Positions 39,898 to 48,258 of a DNA stretch of 64,000 bases are shown one piece after another. The translations under genes and the position numbers were made by a program. Where the stretch lies: contig PLLO01000003.1 of assembly GCA_003142255.1 (NCBI GenBank), positions 109,196 to 173,195 on the forward strand. Reading direction: 5' to 3'. The first letter of the stretch is position 1; every line of letters begins with the position of its first letter. The notes under the pieces are model-generated. The model saw nothing but the letters and a program-made list of their open reading frames with translations. It had not been told where the DNA came from and made no database searches. Source of the DNA: Bacteroidales bacterium. GTDB lineage: Bacteria > Bacteroidota > Bacteroidia > Bacteroidales > VadinHA17.

Positions 39898-41791
39898 TCC
39901 GTTTGTCATACCATTCAATATCGGGCTATACTTCATATTAATTTATGCTGTTGTTCGGTCCGTTATCTGGTTTAACGATCTTTCACGACCTGACAAGCTG
40001 AGGCTCCAGCGTGGTTTCTTTGGCAAGACATTCGGACAAAGTATAAAAGAAATATTCCTCGAGAGCCTTATTCACAGGAAGATACTAAAATCGAACCCTA
40101 GGCTTGGCTACATGCACATGAGCCTTGCATTTGGCTGGTTCCTCCTTATATTGTTTGGTACCATTGAAGCTGACGTTTTCGGTGCACATCATCTGAATGC
40201 CCCATATAAGTCAATTTTCTTCAAGTTCTTCAATCCCGAACATGGCCGTGCGGGTTTCGAAGCAGCTTATTCATTCCTGATGGATCTGATACTGGCCTTT
40301 ATACTCTCAGGACTTTTACTGGCAGTAATTAAAAGATTCTCATCAAAGGTTGTCGGTATGAAGAAAACCACCAAACTGAGGGTTCTTGACAAGGTAGCTC
40401 TCACTTCGCTGTGGCTGATATTCCCAAGCCGTCTTTTAGCTGAAAGCTTTACCAGCGGCGCTTACGGCACAGGCAGCTTTCTTACCGGTTCGCTGGGTTC
40501 AGTTCTGGCCTCTTTTCTTCCGGCCCAGGAAATGGCCTATCCTTTCTGGTGGCTCTATTCTCTTTCACTTGGGACTTTTTTCATTTTGCTTCCCCTTACA
40601 AGGTACATGCATATCCCGACGGAGCTGTTCCTGATATTTGCTAGGAATTCAGGGATCAAAACCGGCGATCAGCCCGGAGCCTTCAGGGAGATACAGATTT
40701 ATTCCTGCTCTTCATGCGGAATCTGCATAGATGCCTGCCAGCTTAATTTCTCAGCAGGAATTACAAATATCCAGTCTGCATATCTTATGAAGGGTATACG
40801 AAATAATGAAAATGTAAGCGATATAGCCTTTAACTGCCTGATGTGCGGGAGGTGTGACCAGAAATGTCCTGTTGGCATTGAACTGACCCCCCTCAGAATG
40901 CTCAGCAGAAGAGCAGGGGAGACTGTTGAAAGCGAGCAAACCATCTTGAAAAAATATTTTCCGGACAGGAAGAGCGTCTTGCCTGCCAGACCCGCTGCTG
41001 ATCCTTCTTATACCTTTTTAAAACAATACGAGCCGGCGAAAACCGATGTAATATATTTCGCAGGATGTATGACTCATCTGACGCCTGCAATTAAAAATTC
41101 GATGGTTGCAATACTTGAGGCTTCGGGGGTCAGGTATAATTTTCTTGATGAAATGGGAGGAGTCTGCTGTGGCAGACCGCTGATGCTTGCGGGCCAGGAC
41201 AGGGAAGCAAGGGAGCTGATTAATCATAACTCGCAACTGATCTGGAAGTCAGGTGCACATACATTAGTTACTTCATGCCCAATCTGCTATAAAGTGTTTA
41301 AAGAGAGCTATTATCTTGATGTAGAAGTACTTCATCATTCACAGTTCATTAAGAACATGATTGAAGATGGCTCCCTTAAGCTTAATTTCCTTCGCCGTAA
41401 AGTCACATATCATGCTCCATGTGAGCTTGGAAGGGGTTCCGGCGTATACGATGAACCTAAAGACGTCCTCAGGTATGTGGCAAGGCTTCAGGAGACGGGT
41501 TTTGAGGATAAAAATTCTCTTTGCTGCGGCGGAAGCCTTGGCAATATAAAGATAAGCAGCAGGCAGAAAAGCATGATAGCTCATGATGTTGCTGCAGAGT
41601 TGACTAAAGATAATCCTGACATCCTTGCAACTTCATGTCCGCTTTGCAAAAAGACACTTGCAGCTGCAACAACTACGAAAGTCGCTGATATTTCTGAGAT
41701 TGTTGCAGATGCGATTATAAAACCTGCGATAAAAAAAAAGCTGACTGAACCGGCAGGGAAAGTTAAAATGCAGGCTGATTTCCAAAACTGA
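39887..41791 (+). CDS. HdrDE-like membrane cytochrome/iron-sulfur fusion
   Basis: A 634-residue fusion. The first 255 or so residues have five or six transmembrane helices, NarI/HdrE-like. Then come ferredoxin motifs CSSCGICIDAC and CLMCGRCDQKCP near residues 265-325, and two HdrD-type CCG domains (FAGCMT, VCCGRPLML, CPICYK; then PCELGRG, LCCGGSLG, CPLCKK), both with complete cysteine sets. It resembles HdrE+HdrD or DsrM+DsrK combined in one chain. It would link menaquinone to a thiol/disulfide or persulfide couple on the cytoplasmic side. Confidence 0.83.
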   Translation: MQFDPFVIPFNIGLYFILIYAVVRSVIWFNDLSRPDKLRLQRGFFGKTFGQSIKEIFLESLIHRKILKSNPRLGYMHMSLAFGWFLLILFGTIEADVFGAHHLNAPYKSIFFKFFNPEHGRAGFEAAYSFLMDLILAFILSGLLLAVIKRFSSKVVGMKKTTKLRVLDKVALTSLWLIFPSRLLAESFTSGAYGTGSFLTGSLGSVLASFLPAQEMAYPFWWLYSLSLGTFFILLPLTRYMHIPTELFLIFARNSGIKTGDQPGAFREIQIYSCSSCGICIDACQLNFSAGITNIQSAYLMKGIRNNENVSDIAFNCLMCGRCDQKCPVGIELTPLRMLSRRAGETVESEQTILKKYFPDRKSVLPARPAADPSYTFLKQYEPAKTDVIYFAGCMTHLTPAIKNSMVAILEASGVRYNFLDEMGGVCCGRPLMLAGQDREARELINHNSQLIWKSGAHTLVTSCPICYKVFKESYYLDVEVLHHSQFIKNMIEDGSLKLNFLRRKVTYHAPCELGRGSGVYDEPKDVLRYVARLQETGFEDKNSLCCGGSLGNIKISSRQKSMIAHDVAAELTKDNPDILATSCPLCKKTLAAATTTKVADISEIVADAIIKPAIKKKLTEPAGKVKMQADFQN

Positions 41792-41814
41792 AATATTTGC
41801 ATTTATTTTATCCT

Positions 41815-41833
41815 TTGTGTTGTATTTACACAA
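41815..41833. promoter_or_regulatory. inverted repeat before lipoprotein gene
   Basis: TTGTGT-N7-ACACAA lies in the 100-base gap between the HdrDE-like gene and the lipoprotein gene. The 7-base spacer differs from the Crp-type sites elsewhere in the window. It may be an operator or a weak hairpin. Confidence 0.35.
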
Positions 41834-41891
41834 TGGAAGAGATCCGGATACGTTGTATACACGTAAATCCTGTAGAATTTTTAATAAAACA

Positions 41892-42440
41892 ATGAGTAAG
41901 AAATCATTTTTGTGGGTAGCTGTAACAGGTTTAAGCCTGTTATATTCATGTGGAAATGCCGGCAGTAAAATTGCAGATAGCAAGAGAGATGGAAACAAGA
42001 TCATACAGCAGGCTGACGGCACAATCTCTTTAAAACTTGATAAAGCTGAATGTTACAACGATACTATCGACCCATCGGGAAATACGGCCGAATGGGATGT
42101 TGTGGTATCCAGGTCGGGACAATATAATGTCTGGTTGTCAAGCGCAACAAAGGATACTACAGATCTTAAATATAAGCATCCGGTACTGGTAAACATACAG
42201 GAAAACCGTCTGGAAGGACAACCTGCCAGCCGCAAAATCATTCATAATTCAACCGACGTTTCTTTCCCTTATTTCAGGGCTGATTCATTCATTGGCTCAA
42301 TGTACATCCGGGATACCGGTGAATTCAACATCCAGGTTATATGCGAGAAAATACTTCCGGATGATATTGATCAGGGAACCGCTTCAGACGAAGATCTTTC
42401 GAAGCTTATTTCAGTCTCATTTACTCCCGTTACGCGCTGA
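41892..42440 (+). CDS. predicted lipoprotein of unknown function
   Basis: A 182-residue protein from the ATG at 41892. The N-terminus MSKKSFLWVAVTGLSLLYSC is a lipoprotein signal with lipobox LYSC. The rest is beta-rich with VVVSRSGQYNVWLSS. The family is not recognised. Its last 24 bases overlap the end of purL, which is on the opposite strand. The frame is open upstream to 41817, but the upstream residues lack any signal sequence. Confidence 0.65.
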   Translation: MSKKSFLWVAVTGLSLLYSCGNAGSKIADSKRDGNKIIQQADGTISLKLDKAECYNDTIDPSGNTAEWDVVVSRSGQYNVWLSSATKDTTDLKYKHPVLVNIQENRLEGQPASRKIIHNSTDVSFPYFRADSFIGSMYIRDTGEFNIQVICEKILPDDIDQGTASDEDLSKLISVSFTPVTR

Positions 42441-45400
42441 TTCAATCCACTTTCTTGCGTTCACAAAGGCTTTCATCCATGGAGTGATATCATCATTTCT
42501 CCTTTCAGGAGGATAATATCCGCATTGCCATGGAAAATAAGCCCGTTCAAGGTGTGGCATCATAACAAGATGACGGCCATCTTCAGAGCATAATGCTGCA
42601 GCATCAAAATCGGATCCGTTCGGGTTGGCCGGATATGTGTGTGCAGAGAATTTCATGGGAATATTATATTTTGATTCATCATATGGAAGACTGAAGCGTC
42701 CCTCTCCATGAGCAACCCAGATTCCCAGTTCCATGCCGGCCATATCGCCCAGCATTATTGAATTGTTTGGAAGTATCTTTACGCCCAGGAACGATGATTC
42801 TAATTTCCCTGACTTGTTATGCAGCAGTTTCGGCATTGTCTTGTGCTCCGGATAAATAAGATTTAATTCAGCCATGACCTGGCATCCATTGCACACGCCG
42901 AGCGATAAAGTATCGCTTCTCAGGTAGAAATTCTTCAAAGCATCTTTTGCTTTCTTATTGTAACGGAATGCTCCTGCCCATCCTTTTGCCGAACCAAGTA
43001 CATCAGAGTTGGAGAATCCTCCCACAAAGACTATCATGCTGATATCTTCAAGAGTCTCTCTCCCGGAAATCAGGTCTGTCATATGAACATCCTTTACGTC
43101 AAACCCTGCAAGATATAGGGCATATGCCATCTCCCTGTCACCATTTACACCCTTTTCCCTGATGATCGCTGCATTTATGCTGCTCTTTTTTCTCCTGTCA
43201 GGAGAGATTCCCAGTGATTTGAACGTGCCTTTGAAATCCGAAAGATTGATTTTCAGATCGTGTCTTAAATAACTGTCGAACCTTTCTTTTGCAAGTTCCG
43301 GACCGCATTGACGGCGATCGAAGTTATAGGATGTGCTGAACCACTTGTCGCGCAGGTAATCAATATCAAATTTATCATTATAGCCTTCGTTGCTGATATA
43401 TAGAGTCCTTTCGGTAACAGGATGGCCGATTGACAGATATGATACTCCATTCTCCAGAAGTATCTCTGCTATCTCATCCTCGTCCCTCACCTGGATAATA
43501 ATTCCGGGATTCTGGCTGAAAAGGATCTTCAGGGTATCCATTTCGTCGAGGGCTGATAGATTTATAGTAAGGCCTCCGGAAGTGTTCGAAAAACACATCT
43601 CGAGCAGGGTCGTTATCATGCCTCCCGCAGAAATATCATGTCCGGCCAGAATCTTACCCTTCACAATAAGTTCCTGTACGATATTAAATACAGCTGCGAA
43701 ATAAGCAGGATCTTTTACTGAAGGAGCAGAATCTCCAAGCCTGTTAACGATCTGCGCGAAACTGCTTCCGCCGAGATGGAATTCATCCTGGCTCATGTCG
43801 ATATAGAGGATACTTGTATATGGGTCGTTTACAATTACAGGTTCAACGATTTTTCTGATATCTGAAACCTCGCCGGAAGCTGAAATAATAACCGTTCCCG
43901 GTGAGAAGACTACCTCGTCCCTGTATTTCTGAGTCATCGAGAGGCTGTCTTTGCCTGTCGGAATATTTATTCCAAGTCCGATTGCAAATTCACTGGCTGC
44001 AGATACGGCACGGTAAAGCCTGGAATCTTCGCCGGGATTCTTGCATGGCCACATCCAGTTTGCGGATAATGATACACTCTTCAGTTTATCAGTAAGCGGA
44101 GCCCAGACAATATTTGTAAGAGCCTCTGCAATAGATAGTACAGATCCTGCTGCCGGATCTATCAGACCTGCAGCCGGTGCATGGCCGATAGAAGTAGCCA
44201 TTCCATATTTACCCCTGTAATCGAGTGCTATGACTCCGGCATCGTTAAGGGGCAATTGCAGTGGGCCTGCGCATTGCTGTCTTGCTATTCTTCCTGTAAC
44301 AGACCTGTCCACTTTGTTTGTCAGCCAGTCTTTGCAGGCTACCTCCTCAATCTGGAGAAGCACCTCCAGGTACTCCTGGATCATTGAAGGATCATATTCA
44401 ACTTTTTCGTAGTCTGCTTTATGGGTTATATCCTTCATAATAGTCCTTGGCGGCTTGCCAAACAGCGATTCCAGCTTGAGATCTATCGGTTTTTCTCCTG
44501 AAACAGAATTGTAAAATGTGAACTGATGATCACCTGTTACCTCACCAATAACGTAAATAGGAGCTCTCTCTCTTTCAGCGATTCTTTTTATTGAATCGAT
44601 GGAGGTTTTCTTTGTTACAAGTCCCATTCTTTCCTGCGATTCATTCCCGATGATCTCTTTTGCCGAAAGGGTAGAATCACCCACGGGCAACCTGCTGATA
44701 TCTATTTTTCCACCTGTTGCTTCAACAAGTTCCGAAAGGCAGTTCAAATGTCCGCCGGCACCATGATCATGAATTGAAATAATAGGGTTATTATCCATTT
44801 CAGCCAGGGCACGAATGGCATTATATACTCTTTTCTGCATCTCAGGATTGGCCCGCTGGACGGCATTAAGCTCTATTGAACTGTCATATTTGCCTGTATC
44901 GACTGAAGATACAGCGCCTCCACCCATACCGATCCTGTAGTTATCTCCTCCAAGGAGCACGATGATATCGCCTTTTTCAGGGATATCCTTTTCACTGTCT
45001 TTTTTCTTTCCTATACCAATTCCTCCGGCAAGCATTATCACTTTATCATAACCGAACTTAAGGAGGTTTTCAAAATGTTCGAACGTAAAGAGTGAGCCGC
45101 AGATAAGAGGCTGACCGAATTTATTGCCAAAGTCGCTTGCCCCGTTGGATGCCTTTATGAGGATATCTTCCGGTGACTGGTAGAGCCAGGGACGTTCTTT
45201 GGTCGCTTTTTCCCACGATCTGCCTCCGCCCGGTCTGGGGTAGGAGGTCATGTAAACCGCTGTGCCAGCTATCGGTAAGGCTCCCTTACCTCCGCCAATG
45301 CGATCCCTTATCTCACCCCCGGTGCCAGTGGCGGCTCCGTTGAATGGTTCGACGGTAGTTGGGAAATTATGCGTTTCGGCTTTCAGCGAAAGAACAGATT

Positions 45401-46112
45401 CGAAGTCCTTAATTTTAAAATAATCAGATTTATCATGTGTCGAAGGGGCAAACTGCTCAACTACCGGTCCCTGCAGAAATGCGCAATTGTCCTTATATGC
45501 CGAGATTACTTTGTTCGGGTTTGCCAGGGTAGTATCTTTGATAAGCTGAAAAAGAGTTTTATCCTTTTCAACGCCGTCAATTACAAATGTTCCATTAAAT
45601 ATCTTGTGTCGGCAATGTTCAGAATTAACCTGTGAGAATCCGAATACTTCACTGTCTGTCAGCTTTCTGCCAATTCTGATGCTCAGCCCGTCAAGATAAG
45701 CGATCTCCTCTTCATTCAGCGCAAGACCTTCCTTCTTATTGTATTCACTTATATTATCGATGAAAATAACAGGGTCCGGCTTTTTATCAATAGTGAAAAT
45801 ATGCTGGTCGAGCCCTTTATAGAGTGACTGGAGCATCGGATCCCACAGAGGTTTCCCCGAAGCCGGGTGATATTCCTCGATCCTGGAGATGCTGCTGATC
45901 CCCATATTCTGAGTAATCTCCACAGCATTGGTACTCCATGGCGTGATCATCTCTTTTCTCGGGCCGATATAATCACCTTCAATCTGTTCATTTCTGTAAA
46001 TTGCCTCATTACCAAAGAGCCAGATCAGCTTTCCCAATTCACTTTCGGTCAGCTTAGCAGAGGTTCCTGCTGCAAGAATCTTTTTGTCAGGAGTTTCGAA
46101 AAAGAAGATCAT
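42417..46112 (-). CDS. purL: phosphoribosylformylglycinamidine synthase (single chain)
   Basis: A 1231-residue long-form PurL that makes formylglycinamidine ribonucleotide in purine synthesis. It has the N-terminal PurS-like region, the FGAM synthase domain (FSQVNSEHCRHKIFNG; KAETHNFPTTVEPFNGAATGTGGEIRD) and the C-terminal glutaminase with LGVCNGCQVMAEL as the nucleophile motif. Length is normal for Bacteroidetes and gamma-proteobacteria. It converges with the lipoprotein gene with a 24-base overlap. Confidence 0.96.
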   Translation of the reverse strand: MIFFFETPDKKILAAGTSAKLTESELGKLIWLFGNEAIYRNEQIEGDYIGPRKEMITPWSTNAVEITQNMGISSISRIEEYHPASGKPLWDPMLQSLYKGLDQHIFTIDKKPDPVIFIDNISEYNKKEGLALNEEEIAYLDGLSIRIGRKLTDSEVFGFSQVNSEHCRHKIFNGTFVIDGVEKDKTLFQLIKDTTLANPNKVISAYKDNCAFLQGPVVEQFAPSTHDKSDYFKIKDFESVLSLKAETHNFPTTVEPFNGAATGTGGEIRDRIGGGKGALPIAGTAVYMTSYPRPGGGRSWEKATKERPWLYQSPEDILIKASNGASDFGNKFGQPLICGSLFTFEHFENLLKFGYDKVIMLAGGIGIGKKKDSEKDIPEKGDIIVLLGGDNYRIGMGGGAVSSVDTGKYDSSIELNAVQRANPEMQKRVYNAIRALAEMDNNPIISIHDHGAGGHLNCLSELVEATGGKIDISRLPVGDSTLSAKEIIGNESQERMGLVTKKTSIDSIKRIAERERAPIYVIGEVTGDHQFTFYNSVSGEKPIDLKLESLFGKPPRTIMKDITHKADYEKVEYDPSMIQEYLEVLLQIEEVACKDWLTNKVDRSVTGRIARQQCAGPLQLPLNDAGVIALDYRGKYGMATSIGHAPAAGLIDPAAGSVLSIAEALTNIVWAPLTDKLKSVSLSANWMWPCKNPGEDSRLYRAVSAASEFAIGLGINIPTGKDSLSMTQKYRDEVVFSPGTVIISASGEVSDIRKIVEPVIVNDPYTSILYIDMSQDEFHLGGSSFAQIVNRLGDSAPSVKDPAYFAAVFNIVQELIVKGKILAGHDISAGGMITTLLEMCFSNTSGGLTINLSALDEMDTLKILFSQNPGIIIQVRDEDEIAEILLENGVSYLSIGHPVTERTLYISNEGYNDKFDIDYLRDKWFSTSYNFDRRQCGPELAKERFDSYLRHDLKINLSDFKGTFKSLGISPDRRKKSSINAAIIREKGVNGDREMAYALYLAGFDVKDVHMTDLISGRETLEDISMIVFVGGFSNSDVLGSAKGWAGAFRYNKKAKDALKNFYLRSDTLSLGVCNGCQVMAELNLIYPEHKTMPKLLHNKSGKLESSFLGVKILPNNSIMLGDMAGMELGIWVAHGEGRFSLPYDESKYNIPMKFSAHTYPANPNGSDFDAAALCSEDGRHLVMMPHLERAYFPWQCGYYPPERRNDDITPWMKAFVNARKWIESARNGSK

Positions 46113-46201
46113 GAAATAAGAGTTAATATATTGATATTAAATATTATATAAATACTTTTTGAATACAATTATGAACAGTTAAATATACCATATGTTTTAT
46201 A

Positions 46202-48244
46202 TTATTTCAGTCCGCTTCTCTTCAGGAATGCTTCAATTGAAGGTTCCTTTCCCCTGAATGCCTTGTACAGGTTCATTGGTTTATCTGTGCCACCCTTTTC
46301 AAGTATGTTTTTTCTGAAGGAGGCGGCAGTCGTTTTGTTAAAGATGCCAGTTTCCTTAAAATACTCGAAAGCATCGGCATCGAGTACCTCAGCCCATTTA
46401 TATCCGTAATAGCCTGCTGCGTAGCCTCCTCCGAAAATATGTGTAAAAGAAACACTTGTATTTAAACCATCGACAGCAGGAAATAACTCAGTCTTTGCCA
46501 GGGCTCCCAATTCAAATTCAGCAAGGTTATTTATGAAGGGAGTTGTAATTGTATGCCATGACATGTCCAGGAAACCAAAACCCAGCTGCCTGTTGCATGC
46601 ATATCCTTCATTAAAGGTTGAAGATGCTTTTATTTTATCTATAAGCCGTTCAGGAATTATTTCACCTGAAATGTAATGGCGGGCCCAGGAAGTGAGCCAC
46701 TCTTTCTCGAATGCAAAATTTTCCATGAATTGTGATGGCAATTCGACAAAGTCCCTGGCAACACTTGTCCCCGAAAGACTTTCATATGTGCATTTTGTCA
46801 GCATCCCATGCAGCGAATGTCCGAATTCATGAAGGAAAGTGGTTACTTCATTGAAGGTCAGAAGTGATGGTCTGGTATCAGTAGGTCTTGTAAAGTTGGC
46901 AACGATTGAGATAAGAGGTCTCGTATCCTTTCCATCCTGAACCCTTTGTTCCCTGAAGCTGGTCATCCAGGCGCCGCCATTCTTGCCCGGCCTGGGAAAA
47001 TAATCAATGTAGAGTATAGCCATGAAAGTGCCGTCACCGTCCCTGACTTCCCAGGTTTTTACTTCAGGATGGTAAACCGGTATATTGGAGTTGGAGATGA
47101 ACCTGATCCCATAGAGGGTTTCAGCCAGGTCAAATATACCTCGTTCCGCATTACCGAGAACGAAATATGGCTTCAGTACTTCATCATCGATATCAAACTG
47201 AGCTTTCTGAAGCTTTTCGGAATAGTAAGCCCAGTCCCATCTTTCCAGTTCCGCTGAAAAACCATCTTCAACAGCAAAATTCTTAACTTTTTCGAGATCT
47301 CTTATGGCAGCAGGCTTTGAGGCTGAATGTAGCTCAGTGAGAAATGTTCCGGCCTTTTCAGCTGTTTCCGCCATCCTGTCGACCAGAGCAAGTTCTGCAA
47401 AGTTTTTGAATCCAAGTAAATTAGCCATCTCCAACCTTAGGTTTGCTATTCTGGCTGCAAGCTCACGGTTGTCGTGTGCATCTTTGTGAAAAGCTCGTGA
47501 TCCATACGCTTTAAAAAGGAGTTCTTTCAGCGAGCGGTTAGTGGAATATTTCATGAATGGAATATAGCTGGGTGCATGGAGTGTGATCACCCATCCCTCC
47601 TTATTCCTGTTTTTAGCATCCAGTTTTGCCATTTCAATGAAACCATCAGGCAATCCTGCAAGATCATTTTTGTCTGTAATATGAAGCTCGAAAGCGTTAG
47701 TATCTTCCAGAACATTCTCTTCAAACTTTATCTGCAAATGCGCAAGCTCCTCCGAAATTTCACGGAATCGTGATTTTTTTTCGTCATCAAGGTCAGCTCC
47801 CCCCAGTATAAAGTTCCTGTAGTTCTTCTCAAGGAGCATCATCTGCTCACGGTCAAATCCTGCCGCTTCACGTGAATCAAACACTGATTTTACTTTCAGG
47901 AAAAGTTCCTTGTTAAGGGTAATATCATTAGAGAAACGAGCAAGAAGAGGAGAAACCTCCTGTGTAACTGCCTGCACCTCACTGCTTGTTTCAGCGCTGT
48001 TGAGGTTGAAAAGCACAGAGGCGATATCACCAAGCTTATCACCGGCGCAATCGAGCGCGGCAATTACATTTTCAAAGACTGGTTCATCCTGATTGCCAGT
48101 AATTGCTGCTATCTCTGCAGATGCAAGCTTAATAGCTTCTTCGATAGCAGGCTTAAAATGCGAAATTATGAATCGGTTAAAGGGCGGAGTACCGAAGGGG
48201 GTATCCCATTTCTCCAGAAGTGGATTATAAGATATATTATCCAT
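46202..48244 (-). CDS. M3-family metallopeptidase (oligopeptidase A/Dcp-like)
   Basis: A 680-residue peptidase with the HEFGHSLHG zinc motif near residue 468 and a third ligand Glu about 25 residues on. No signal peptide is visible, so it is likely cytoplasmic and degrades short peptides. The closest named families are oligopeptidase A and peptidyl-dipeptidase Dcp. Confidence 0.92.
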   Translation of the reverse strand: MDNISYNPLLEKWDTPFGTPPFNRFIISHFKPAIEEAIKLASAEIAAITGNQDEPVFENVIAALDCAGDKLGDIASVLFNLNSAETSSEVQAVTQEVSPLLARFSNDITLNKELFLKVKSVFDSREAAGFDREQMMLLEKNYRNFILGGADLDDEKKSRFREISEELAHLQIKFEENVLEDTNAFELHITDKNDLAGLPDGFIEMAKLDAKNRNKEGWVITLHAPSYIPFMKYSTNRSLKELLFKAYGSRAFHKDAHDNRELAARIANLRLEMANLLGFKNFAELALVDRMAETAEKAGTFLTELHSASKPAAIRDLEKVKNFAVEDGFSAELERWDWAYYSEKLQKAQFDIDDEVLKPYFVLGNAERGIFDLAETLYGIRFISNSNIPVYHPEVKTWEVRDGDGTFMAILYIDYFPRPGKNGGAWMTSFREQRVQDGKDTRPLISIVANFTRPTDTRPSLLTFNEVTTFLHEFGHSLHGMLTKCTYESLSGTSVARDFVELPSQFMENFAFEKEWLTSWARHYISGEIIPERLIDKIKASSTFNEGYACNRQLGFGFLDMSWHTITTPFINNLAEFELGALAKTELFPAVDGLNTSVSFTHIFGGGYAAGYYGYKWAEVLDADAFEYFKETGIFNKTTAASFRKNILEKGGTDKPMNLYKAFRGKEPSIEAFLKRSGLK

Positions 48245-48258
48245 TTAATGTCGTTGCA

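Noticed and set aside
41815..41833. TTGTGT-N7-ACACAA as a further member of the Crp/Fnr site set
   Set aside because: The spacer is 7 rather than 6 bases, so it does not fit the 18-bp architecture of the other sites; listed only as a possible separate operator.
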